NCBI GenBank assembly: GCA_000328365.1
Contig: KB298957.1
Coordinates: 141,146 to 205,145 of the forward strand
DNA from: Capitella teleta
Lineage: Eukaryota > Annelida > Polychaeta > Capitellidae
Length of the DNA stretch: 64,000 nucleotides
Direction: 5' to 3'
Positions 35,078 through 47,300 of this stretch are shown here, piece after piece (position 1 is the first letter of the stretch; each line of letters begins with the position of its first letter). The translations under genes and the position numbers were made by a program. The notes below the pieces were generated by a model, which was not told the origin of the DNA, ran no database searches, and was given only the letters and a program-made list of their open reading frames with translations.

Positions 35078-35503
35078 CGAGATAGGCCAATAGGTATAGC
35101 TGTTCTGATTCCTAATTTCGCGCGCTTATGTTAAACAATCACAGGGTGTGCATAAAGCTGGGTTATTATGAATGGTGACAATGATTTAAGGGTGGTCTAG
35201 GCACTTCAGCGGGCCAACGCGACATCGATTGGCTGGCGGGCTCAGCGAGTGGTATAATACTCGAAATATTATTAAACATTTTACCATCGTGACATTTGAT
35301 TACCTCAGGAAATTATTCAGAAACATGGGGATTTCTGATGATATCACAATTATATCAGAGTAGGATGTACACTGCATTAGGAAATTTAACTTGGTACAAC
35401 ACAATGTGAAAGGCATGATGTACATGTGAGTGATTACATAACCAATGGCACACAGCTGATGCTGCATGTACCACTGTTACAGGCACATGTACGGCTGTGA
35501 ACG

Positions 35504-38500
35504 TCATGAGGTCACGACCTCCGTGAACTCTTGACCCAATTGATCTTCGTGCTGCTTTTGAAGTTTCTTCATTCGTTCCTAGAAAATGATGTATTTATAT
35601 GTCAAAGGGAGCTTTAAGTATTATAGAAGATATCAAAGTACTGGTGTAATAGTAATCTATAAAACATGTATACCCAAATTGTTTTTCGAAATATTATCGG
35701 ATGCATCAACTCGAATAAAAGGAGCATTAATTGTTTGAGTCGATTGTTAACTAACTGATTAAGCATTGGTTCACTTACTTTATGCTCCCTGTCTTTTTCC
35801 ATATAAGTCCATCGTTTCTTCAAGGCCTGAAAGAAAACAAAATACACCGATTTTCGATATCAAACATTTATAACTCACCACAAAATATATATATAGGAAG
35901 AAGCAGATGTGGAACATGAAATACGAGGTACCGAGGACAATCAGAGCGCACCTGTCGGCCATGGTCGCCATTGGCATGTTTCCTTTGAGGAGAGGAGCGA
36001 TTGAATGCCAAATGCACACAGAACACAGGATGCCCATAGATGTCAGGATGTATTTATCCTGAAATTGGTACGTCACATCAAAGGTGGGAATAATTTTGTC
36101 TTCACTGCAGCCACTGAGCATGCTTAACCCATTCCAGAAGTGCTAAGTGTGGCAGAGATGTAGAGTGCTTGGCTCATCAGTTAATGCATAAGTTAGTTTC
36201 TTTCGAAAATCGGCCCGTGGTTATTAAGGGAGTACTTACCAAGTACGTCAGGTAAGATATTCGAGGGAGAGTTTGACTGACGACGAATTTGAAGGTGATG
36301 GTGGTGAGGAGAAGGATGAAAGAGATTTGGAGTCGGTTTTGAGGGAGGGTGAACTCGACGGTAAAAGTGGTGAACGCTAAACTACAAATGAAGAGCTGAA
36401 GAGAAGACAGACAAATCTTGGCTTGGTGATATTGTCCAGTGACCCACCATGACCAGGAAGATGTTCCAGATGAAGAAACCAGGTCGTCGAGATGCTCGGC
36501 AGGATGCAGAGATCGCAGGGTGTTTGTACTTTGAGTTCTGGTAAATCCTCGTGCTGACTCGTTTCCATGTCTCAACATGAGTGTGCAGTTTCCACTCCTG
36601 CTCATCGACAAATGATTGCACGTTTATGCTGGATATCTCACTGCTATCTTCCTCCAACTCTAATTCAGCTTCTGACCTTTCAGAGGTTAAGGTCAAGGTA
36701 AGGTCCTGCCAATGGTGATATTGATTGATCAGAATGTTGAACTATTGAATGAAGAGGCAGATATGTGTGCCATCCAGGGATTGAGGTAATTGCAATAGAA
36801 TTATAATGCATGATAGACAATGAATCGCATTACAGCCGCATTTATCAGCTCACCTGCGTATCAAATGGGAATTCATCCAATTCTAGGTTTTCCAGGAAGC
36901 AACCTTTGATTCTTCTCTTTTCGTACACCATGGCCTCCGCTCTTCCATTGAACGCAAGTGTTTGCCACACCGTCTCCTTCGGGTCACCGAGACTGTTCTC
37001 GACGTAGACTTTCGGGTTCCAATATTTGTCCCATTCCACGTCATCGACACTCTGTTAAGAAATATTCCACCAGCACCGTTATTGGCTCTATTGAGCAACG
37101 GTTACACTCACCAAATCAGCGTTGCCGTCTAGAAGGGGCTCCCTCCATCTCGCCTGTATGTAAGCATCAGCGACGAAGTTCTCTTTCAATGTGTCGATTT
37201 CGCCAATTTTGAGGAACACCACCCGTGCGTACACGACAACCTTTGCATGAGATGAACATTGGTTAGAACTTAGCACCAGTCAGGAAGTCGTCGTGGTTTT
37301 ATCGATGTAGATAGCGAACAATCTCTTTCGATACCTCTGCTACGGTGGAACGCACCATTCAACATATTAAGGGTGCTGACTTTGGTGGCGTCTCGCCGTC
37401 TGTGATATTTTCCCACGCTGCGCGGCTTCTAATTTTGGAGCATGTGGATTTATAGAAGGAACAAAGGCATGATTGGCAGTGATTAGGAGAGAAAGGTTAG
37501 AGATATATGATGTCTGTATATTAACCCAGACATGGCTGAGCTGATCAATTAGTTGATGTATCCCTGAGTTTTAACCACAAAATGTAGGTTAATGAGGACG
37601 TGTATGACATACAATAGCAGCCAATCAATCTCGTTGTATGCTTTGCTGCTGCAATCGGTCTGAGTTATGACCCGTGTATACACCTCAAAACACCACGTGT
37701 GCATTTGATATTAACTATGTGTTCGCATCTTAATGCTGCCATCTACAGGATTATCTTCTTGATTGGTTTCGACAGGTGTGTTGGGGCGCCGTACCCTTGC
37801 TTGGCATTGCAGCATTTCATTTCTAAATGATGTACTCGGGCTGCAAGGTTAATGTTCACAGGATTGCTTCCTGCGCCCACACTCTGTACATGTATTTCCT
37901 CACCTGTTGTTGATGATCGAGATTTAATCTGATGTTAACATTATCGGCTTAATATCTGCCTCAATTTCCAGGGCCAAGTTATGGTTAAGTGAAACACGAA
38001 ACCTATTATTCCAAGCACCCACATGTGTTATTAATACCTGTGCTTGCTTTCGGCTCTACGACTGAAAATTATAAGCATATATTTACAGAGATGAGATACC
38101 AGCGAGAAATGAGAATTACTTTTATGCTGTTATTTTACTTAAGAGTTAAGTGTACTTATCGCGCACCTTGTCCGGTCTCACCGAGGTTTTTTGAGATGAC
38201 GGCATAGGTGAATCAACCATGGTTTTCGGCGTCTTCTCCTTGCGTAATCGCTTAGCGAGGATTTGGCTTTGGTTTGCGATGGTTCTCTCGAGCGACCTCA
38301 GCGCTTTAACCAAAGATTGCGGAGAGTACTCATCGTCACTCTGGTCAGCAGCTCCTTGTCCAAGGGATTGAGGGTCAAGCAGCCGGACCACTGGGTTCTG
38401 TGGGGTGTCCACTTGCGCTTGAAGCAACGGAGGGTCCCCATCCGGTAAGTAGAAGCAGGATTGGCGTCGACCGGCTTCCGATCCGAATGCGCTCCTTTCG

Positions 38501-38697
38501 CTCTCGTCGTTCTCCGAAGAAGACGGGTCGACACCAAAGAAGGACCCAGTGCTGCTTCGTCTGTCGTTCTCGTGCAGCTCATTCTGGATGGTCGTGATGA
38601 ACTGACTCTGAAACGGAGCCTGCGCCAGGATGACGGTTCCTGCGTCCTTTGCAGGACACTCACTTTTATCAAGTAATCCGGTACAAAACACAATCAC
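35504..38697 (-). CDS. Pentameric ligand-gated ion channel subunit, Cys-loop-less
   Basis: This is a plasma-membrane channel subunit. Minus-strand exons: N-terminal exon up to 38697 ending 38167, then 37112-37240, 36854-37051, 36448-36705, 36240-36395, 35879-36142, 35779-35826 and 35504-35578, all phase 0. The extracellular domain starts at VVVYARVVFLKIGEIDT and carries FPFDTQ, but the two cysteines of the usual Cys-loop are absent. The membrane part shows M1, an M2 followed by LPRISYLTYL, M3 (KYILTSMGILCSVCIW) and M4. The C-terminal tail is charged. About 180 acidic, Ser-rich residues precede the channel domain. Only a GTG opens that N-terminal reading, and a good acceptor lies at 38611-38617, so the true start is probably in an unseen upstream exon. 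Ligand and ion selectivity cannot be read from this. Confidence 0.85.
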
Positions 38698-39537
38698 ACC
38701 ATTGAGATCCGAATAGCACTTCTGCGTTTGTATAGCTCCGCTGCCTGGATATCCGAGCTAACCTTCAGAAAGTAGATGATTGCCCAGGTAAAGTAGATCG
38801 TAAATAAACCCCACGGAGAAAACTATGGCTCGGAAGGAGCACCCTGCCTAGGCCCACCTATAGGTCTGGCCCGGAAGGGGTTTTTTTCCCCTCCCGATCT
38901 TTTCCCCCCTCTTGGATACATTCAGAATGAGGGTAAATGTGGCACAATGGCTGATATACTGAAGTGTAAGTAAAACCTCTTTAAGCCGAATTAAGGACCC
39001 GTGTTTACCTCCGGGTCGAGATAAAACGAGAAGTATGCTTATTAAAAACGTGCTTTTTCAATTATGCTCAAACCCATCACAACACTTATTTTAAAAACGG
39101 GCCCTTTTATATTTCGGTCCGAAGTCATCAATGCCGGAAGAAAATAATTTGCCAAGCTAGTTGCAAATGCATTTTCTTTTTGTTCATGAAAAAAATGTAT
39201 ATGTAGTGAATGAGTGTATCCATAGAAATAATTAATGTAGTATAATTTCGCATTGTAAGAAAAAAAAAAAAAAAAAAAAAGAGGAAGGACTGGTGTGCTA
39301 ACAAAATTCCTAAATTGCAAACTAATGATACAAACTGTTCTCTGGAGGAGAGAATGCGGTTCAGGTGAGCATTGGCAACATTCCCTCATAATTTTAATGT
39401 TACAATAATTGACGTAGGGGGTTTAGGGCTATAAATGAATTATAAAGAGATAGTGGTGTTGCATTATTAAATATTTTCGAGACTTTCTTCAGAATGAGGC
39501 ATGAGGTATAATTGGGTTTTGTGTCTCCTCTCAATTA
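38698..39537. other. Upstream of channel gene, no exon recognised
   Basis: The missing first exon of the channel could lie here but I cannot identify it. Includes an A tract near 39260-39280. Confidence 0.4.
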
Positions 39538-39836
39538 ACCCTTTCGGGTGATGCGGGTCCAGGATCAAAAGCTCGGAACAACCGGGGTTTCCCCCGACTC
39601 CTTTCGATGAATTCCAAGGGTTAGTTATCCTGCATACTACCATAGACAGTAGTTCACAGTGCCCTGCGTTGTTACGCAAATGCTAGCACTGCAGAATTAC
39701 CGAAGAATTATGATTATAGCAAATTACAATTATAATACACAACCATAACGCCGTGGCCCGATCTCGAACCCGGAACATCCACAGTTGGCACAGGAATGCA
39801 GTCAGCAGGTCAAACCGACTGATGTACTCGGTGGCC
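39538..39836 (-). mobile_element. tRNA-derived SINE, old diverged copy
   Basis: Body and tRNA-like head match the family but with many differences and small deletions, making this the oldest-looking copy here. Its head end joins a pair of perfect palindromes. Confidence 0.8.
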
Positions 39837-39932
39837 CAAGAATGCCAACATAATATGTTGGCATTCTTGGGCCACCGAGCACCGAAAAAAAGTAATAATA
39901 TCAAAATATTATTTTGATATTATTACTTTTTT
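39827..39932. repeat. Two adjacent perfect palindromes at the SINE end
   Basis: The first has 24-bp arms (39827-39850 and 39856-39879) with a 5-base spacer, and its left arm includes the first bases of the SINE head. The second has 24-bp arms (39885-39908 and 39910-39933) with a 1-base spacer. Both are exact by eye. Confidence 0.88.
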
Positions 39933-39933
39933 T

Positions 39934-42335
39934 TCCACAAACGTGTGTTATGAATACGGTTTCATCATAATTACATGTAATATATATAATAGACTTGAAT
40001 GACTGATTAACAGACATATCCTGTTTCATTTTCTTCCCACAGTTCACCCACGCATAGAACGATCCCAGGGGTGCCATGCCGATCGGCACCTTGGGTGTGC
40101 ACCTTCAGGAACTGATCGCAGAATTTCTGAATCGGGATAAAGCGATTCAGCCTTCCGCCTTCGGGTCATGAATCGTGGTTTTCCAGCCTTTACCAATTTT
40201 CATATACCTCCTCCAGTGTACCACATAGCTTCGTTAATACATGGCATTCATTATATAACAAGTTATATGATTATTTGAAAATTGTTTCTTATTCGCCGCA
40301 GACAGGCGTGACTGGAAATTAATGATAATGGGGTATTTTCACGACTCCTTTAATTGTGCTGTGAATCCGGATGCAAACGGATTAATGAAGGAATCCGTAA
40401 AGTCAGCATCCTTGTTCGTGATCATTCGTAGTTTATGTGGAGCTCATGTTCGGCATCGCTGCTTTACGACAAAGATGCATGATATTCAAACGCGGATTTT
40501 ATGCAAATTTCACTGTGAACTCGAACCTGGGTGCGTGCACTGGTGCTGAATGGCACACGGGGTCAAGGGTCGTTTCTGAGCGGAGATGATATACAGACTT
40601 TTTGCTCCCCATCTTCCAAGAAATTTGAGACTCGATCTTAAATAATTATTGCTCCAGATCAAGCACAATGACAGAACTTTATCATGATGTAATTTAGAAG
40701 CGAATTTGGCTAATTCATATTATAATCTGAGCCTTAGCCTTAGCTAGTTTTTATTTGGGGGATTAAAAAAATGCATTGCATTACGTTTTTGCGGAAGCAG
40801 ATTCATTACTGAAGGAGAGAACACTATCATAGTTTGCTACATGATCTTCGGATTACAGCGTATTTTGAATGAAATAATTTCAACAAAAATATCGAGTATC
40901 GGGGAGAGGGTAGCGCATCAAAATAACCTGTTATGGCAGTTCAAATTAGTGCAAATTATTATTTTCTTTTATATCCTAATAATAGACTGCAGACAGACTG
41001 TGGTATCTCAACTTCTCTTGCGAGAATCTAGCCATTTCATCAGATAATAAGTATTATGAGACTATTCAAACGGCACTCTTTGTAGAAGTGCACTTGATAA
41101 ATGTGTCTATTCTTCATGTGCATACATGCTTTTTTTTTCTTAGAATTTTGTGTCTCCTTTTGACGATCATGGACGCGTTTAATGGTGTTTTAGTATACGT
41201 ATAATATACAGAGGGATCGGACCTCTCGCTGCATTAAAACGTGCCATGTTAAATTCCTATACTCATTTCTCCGTGAACACTAGCTTGTCATTATTTTATT
41301 TATTTTTTTTCATTTTTTTTTCATCCCGCCGTCACCATAGCAACACCTCTCGTCATCTTGCCCGCAAAAGTCTCGAGACGTCAGCAGGCCTCCAATTGTA
41401 GAATGCACCGCCGAATAAAAACATAAAATCATCCGTTAAGCTCTAGCCCCAAACCGCTTATCCTCTCACCAACCTTTATAAATGGATGTCACAATATTTT
41501 GTTTCGGCCAATATCAGCGACACTGAGGGTACTACGGCCACGTGTGTATCCACCTTGAATTATTGGCTCGTCTACATGATGTACAGTGTACATGGTAATG
41601 AATAAGAACTGGCAGAGTCAGCTGCGAATGAAACTGACGAGCTCGGTGATGCCAACTGGATACATTTTGCGGAATGCGTTGTCTTATTTAAACTTTCATT
41701 TCATGAACCGTCGTGGAAAATATATTTATGAATTTATGATGTACGTTTATAAGAAAATAAAATAAACAAAAGACCTGTTTGTGAAACTACAGCGAGCAAT
41801 CTTCAGCACACAATTCGGGGGAAAAGTAATGAAGGAAGACTTCATAACCATAAATTATCGCACGCTTTCCGAATGTTGAAAAGTCGAAATTGGATTTTCT
41901 TTTCAATTTTGCACGCGACATGAAAAGAACACTTGTGTTATGCGCTGCATGGCGTATGCGGTTATACCGTATATAGCAACAGCACGACCTACGACCGCCT
42001 TTTCTTGTTATTATTTTATTGCGGTTTTGATATTTACCTCATACAATGGTAACATAAATTCAAAATGTCTCGTGAATAGCTGTAATATCCAGCTGATTAT
42101 TTGGTATAAAATCTCAGTGTCAATCACACTCCCCATCTGGGGTATTCTGAGAAAGAAGTCACCCACGCGCTCCAACATGAGGTCAGAGCTTGACAAATAA
42201 AAGACACGAACGTTTTTCTCTCATTCCTCTAACAAGGCAGTGGTTTTTGTGTGTGTTTTTTTTTGGGTTTTTTTTTTTTTAAATGTATGTTTTGTCAGCA
42301 GTTACGCTTGCTTAATGATGTCTTCCTAGTTAATG
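39934..42335. other. Intergenic, no gene seen
   Basis: No exon with family similarity was recognised on either strand. T-rich tracts occur near 41300-41325 and 42255-42280. Confidence 0.45.
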
Positions 42336-42349
42336 GCGACAGTCGTGAG

Positions 42350-42684
42350 TGAGTGAGTGATTGGGGTTTTACGGCTCCACCCAACCCGTTCGGGTGATAC
42401 GGGCGCCAGAACAGAAGGCCCGGGACCGGGGTTTCCCCCTACTCTTATCGATAAATCCCAAGGGTTCTTTATCCTGCATACCACCATAGACAGTAGTACA
42501 CAGCGCCCGGCCTTGTTACGCAGTTGGGCAGCACTGCAGAGTCACCGAAGAATTACAATTGTAATTCACAATCATAACGCCCGTGGCCTGATCGGGTCTC
42601 GAACCCGGGACCTCGACCCCCACGGTCGGCATAGAATTGTAGTCAGCGGTTTAACCCACTGTGCTATCCGGTGCGGTGCCCCCT
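42350..42684 (-). mobile_element. tRNA-derived SINE, full-length with 14-bp target duplication
   Basis: The element is flanked by the perfect direct repeat GCGACAGTCGTGAG (42336-42349 and 42685-42698). On the minus strand it starts with a tRNA-like head (A box TAGCACAGTGGG, B box GGTTCGAGACC) and ends in a GTGA-rich tail. The clean target repeats suggest a recent insertion. Confidence 0.93.
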
Positions 42685-43069
42685 GCGACAGTCGTGAGGG
42701 TATAGAGGAAATACGATTTAGTTACATTACCCCTGATACGTAACTAATGATACCAAGGTAATTCGAATGAACTTGACCTTGGCAATCAAATAATATATTT
42801 TAATCACTGCAATGCACTTGTTGTGAATATAGATGGCGGAACCTCGGGTCCCATGTGGGTCAAATTGACACAGCCATACTGAATGACGTCATCAGTCCAT
42901 TTAATGGCGATCGAGCAGAAACATGAAATTAGAAGCCACGTGAAATGCTAGCCCATCATTTGGCAATCAGTCCTTTTGAATTATCAATTATTATGTGTTA
43001 AATAAATTATGTAATTTCTAAACTTTTGGAATACCACGAAAAGATCGCTATAACAATTCATAATAATAT

Positions 43070-43119
43070 NNNNNNNNNNNNNNNNNNNNNNNNNNNNNNN
43101 NNNNNNNNNNNNNNNNNNN
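43070..43119. other. Assembly gap (50 N) next to a satellite
   Basis: The gap abuts a tandem array, so unresolved repeat copies are probably missing here. Confidence 1.
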
Positions 43120-43579
43120 TGATTTAATTTTTAATTTGTTATGTTTAGCACGCTTATAAATCATGATTTAATTTTTAATTTGTTATGTTTAGCACGCTTA
43201 TAAATCATGATTTAATTTTTAATTTGTTATGTTTAGCACGCTTATAAATCATGATTTAATTTTTAATTTGTTATGTTTAGCACGCTTATAAATCATGATT
43301 TAATTTTTAATTTGTTATGTTTAGCACGCTTATAAATCATGATTTAATTTTTAATTTGTTATGTTTAGCACGCTTATAAATCATGATTTAATTTTTAATT
43401 TGTTATGTTTAGCACGCTTATAAATCATGATTTAATTTTTAATTTGTTATGTTTAGCACGCTTATAAATCATGATTTAATTTTTAATTTGTTATGTTTAG
43501 CACGCTTATAAATCATGATTTAATTTTTAATTTGTTATGTTTAGCACGCTTATAAATCATGATTTAATTTTTAATTTGG
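43120..43579. repeat. 44-bp satellite array, about 10.5 identical copies
   Basis: The unit begins TGATTTAATTTTTAATTTG and contains TTAGCACGC. Copies appear identical by eye. The junction between units forms the palindrome AAATCATGATTT. The array is truncated at its left by a gap. Confidence 0.97.
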
Positions 43580-44369
43580 TGCTCTCACAAATAATAACAA
43601 GTCAGAGGCATAAACACTTCCAACACTTTAGCATTTCATCTTCTTATTATCATTAACTACAGAATAGGTAATCTTGAATCATCCAACACAATGCATACAC
43701 ATGTGCCGGTTTTGCATCGCACTATTCAAAATTATACATTGGCATATTAGTCATTCATTCGAGGGCTCCTTGTAATCTATGGATTGAAAGTCACATACTT
43801 CGTAGTATGATATCCCATTCAGTTATAAACCGCTCAATGATGCCAGGTGCAAAAAGAACTTAATGGCCGGTATTAAGACCGTTTAATAGTCAACTTATGA
43901 AGAGGAAGCCAGAAATAGCTCATCATCAGACAATTTAAGAGTCACAGGAAAACAAGAGGGTCAGTTGGACATGGGTGGTAATTGAAATGATACATAAATA
44001 AACAATCGGTCGTGGGTTTAGCGTGCATTGAAAGTGGGTTGAATTTACTTTGTCCGCTGTTTAAAATCGGCGTCATATTCATATTCATATTCGCTGTCTG
44101 CGTGCTCCAGAAACACTTGTTTGTTTACAAATGAGAATGTGCCGATTCACACAACATGATTAGTCTCAGGTGCATGGCTTTTCTCTGCTTTGGTCTTCGC
44201 CGGATTCTTTGGTTTGACCCTTGATTTTTAGAGTGTGTCGCAATTGGTTACTTATTGAAATTTTGGTTAATTGGGTTTGAGATCATTTAAGGATCTCAAC
44301 ACCCGGTATTCAGACATCAACTCATTCAGCTTTATTAAATAATGATATGCTCCGTTGATCATCTTTCAG
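43580..44369 (+). other. Upstream region of the chitin synthase
   Basis: The missing N-terminal exon(s) of the myosin motor should lie in or before this region. I do not see a convincing one. It ends in ttctttcag-like acceptor sequence at 44369. Confidence 0.4.
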
Positions 44370-47300
44370 ACTTACATCGGTGATGTCCTGCTTGCGGTTA
44401 ATCCCTTCAAACAGATTGATGTCTATTCGAAAAAAGTGAGTGCTCAATCATCATGATGCACCAAACGTCGTAATGTAACGACAATAGTCTATTGAATGTC
44501 ACCAATAACAGCCATCGATCGTGTGGGCGACGATCACTGCAAATCGTTACATCATATTTCTTAAACAGCCGGTTTATTCAAGGAAGTGTTCAGACCGTCA
44601 GGATTTATAACGTAGACTGAAAACAAGTTCATTTCTGCTTTTAATCTACTTGTGGTTTAATTGCCTTGTTGTAATTAACAGGTTTCATTTATTTTACCTT
44701 ATCTAAACCTTGTTATACATATTTTACACAATTCACCTGGTTTTACCTTTTTACTTATTTTATCATCTAGCATAAATCTTTATCTTTTTTTAGCTTTTGT
44801 ATAGCTGTTCCAGGCTAGAAAATACGACCTTTGCGATTTGAAAAGTATATAATTAATTAACTAATGACTAATATTGTTATTGATATTGCTTTTAGTATTA
44901 CTACATGTATTACTGTTATTATCTACGCATTCTTTCGTTGTCAAATATATTTCACGAATCATGGCTTCTCCAGAACCATCAGGACTTCACCAGGTCACAC
45001 AAACGCAGTGATAATGCTCCGCACATCTTTTGGGTGGCGGCAGAAGCTCTCGACCGACTTCGTGAAACCGGGATGTCGCAGTCCATCCTCATCAATGGAG
45101 AAAGCGGAGCTGGCAAAACGGAAAGCACCAAATTGGTCATATCTCACTTGGCATACAGAGCAGCACACGACAAAGACCTCGCTCGTAAGGTCACACAGGT
45201 CAGAGTCAATTGCCAGCAAGATAATATTAGCTGACGTCTTCTGATCACAGGTGAATCCGCTGCTGGAAGCATTCGCGAACGCCCAGACGCCGGTTAATAC
45301 CAACAGCAGTCGGTTCGGCAAGTACATCCAGTTAGATTTCAACCCAAGCAACAAACAAATCACTGGGGGTAAGCGTGGATCAACGTTGATTGTTTATCGC
45401 ATTTCAGATCGGGTTTCGATTGTGCATTTCAGCGTGCGTGTATGATTACTTGTTGGAGAAGAGTCGCGTTGTGCAGAGGGCGACAACAGACAGCAATTTC
45501 CACGTTTTTTATTACCTTGTCGCAGGGACAAGCACTGAAGAGAAAGAACGATTTTGTCTGCAAGATGCAGACGCCTTCAAGTGAGATATACGATTTATTG
45601 ATTTACCCTTATGATTGTGCACGCTTTATCATCATCGCATCGCATACATAGACTCGTTGTTGCAACAACAAGCACTTCTTCTTAATAATTATTCATTAGA
45701 AATTGAATTAAAATAATTATTTCAGAATTCTGCGTCGCGAGGGAGCTTCCAGAGTATTCCGAAATGATTATCAAATAAAAGAGAATGCGGAATATTTCGA
45801 AGAAATGCGCCAAACTATGAGAAACATCGGTTTGGAAAGAGAGGTAAGACTTGCTTATTCGGGAGGACGACGATTGATTCTCCGTTTAACAGGAAATACT
45901 TTTCACCCTGGCTTCGGTGGCGGCCATTTTGAATTTGACCAACATTGAGTTCGAGGAAACCGGAAGTTCCGACGGACGACTTGGAATCGTTAATTTGAGT
46001 TTCCTGGAAAATGGTGCGTGACTCGCGTCGATTGCGTTTGTTTACATCTGTTTATTTGAATGATTTCAGTTTCACGGCTCTTGCAAGTTGATCAGGATGA
46101 TCTGGAACGTGCTCTTTTGTGCAATGAAGTTCATATCCAAGGAGGTAATTCTAACTCAATGCATTACGTAGACTAAATTCCAGTAACATTCCTCAAATCT
46201 CCAATCTGACGAACCCACCCTTACTATAATGAGGCGTGAGTGCGTAAGAGTGAGGAATTTAATTAGTTATCTAAAATTGAGATATTAGTAACTCCTCACT
46301 AAATACATCTTAGATAGCTATTGCTAGGACATCATCCCACGCTCTCTTATAAAGAAAGACTTGAATTCACCGCCGCAAAGAAATGAAGACAATTCTTGTA
46401 ATTTTATTATAGTCATCTGAAATCAAATATGATGCAATAAGGTAATAATAGTAAGCTTATGATCAGAGTTTTTGGTGAAAATATTTAAGAATTTGAAATG
46501 ATATACGTCATATGTTTTACAGTGTTTTGTTTTTCTGTACAAGAAGTATGTCAGTAGCGATATAATCTTTACATTCTGATTTGTATGCGTTCCACAGAAG
46601 AGGTTCTGCTCCGTCCGCGGTCGAATGCAGACGCCTCCGACAGCAGAGACGCCCTTGCCAAAGCTTTGTACCATCGTCTGTTCGGTTGGCTGGTGTCGCG
46701 AATCAATGATCACCTCAGACCCACATCGAATGCCGAGTGAGTGCTGTCAACTTTTGAATTTCTCATAATTTGTTGAATGTCTATAAATAGAATGAACCAG
46801 ACGCAGTTGTGGGCAAACCGCCTCAGTGCAGATAAGTCATAAGCGAGACGCACTGGTCATTCTTGTAGAGTGTAGACGTAACATCTACTTTGCCCCCATT
46901 GACACTGATAATAAATTTATGCAACGCTTTTAAACTGCACGATGAAAAGGTGCGCGGGTTAAAATAAACAGAACAAAATAAAAACACAGCGATATAGGAA
47001 AGTGAGACGTATTTCGCTAGTGCGTTTTTGATTGGGATACGAAGTTAAATTTATCACAGCGAAATGAAGCAAATTTTTGCTCTTTTTCTGAAACTGAATA
47101 CTGAATGTATCAATTAGGGCGTATATTTCACTAATTTGGCATTATCAGTCATTTCCTTCATTTGCGTTAATCTTATTCAATCTCATCCTAAACCTCAGTA
47201 TACTATCTATATCTAATAACCATTAAATCATTGTTTCATCCAGACGCAGCAACTTCATAGGAATCCTGGATCTTTCGGGATTCGAGAATTTTGAAGAAAA

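Noticed and set aside
41940-42200. 86-residue open reading as a possible first exon of the chitin synthase
   Set aside because: A donor follows it but the sequence has no myosin-head similarity.
43120-43579. CRISPR-like regular repeat
   Set aside because: The array has no variable spacers; it is a simple 44-bp satellite in animal DNA.
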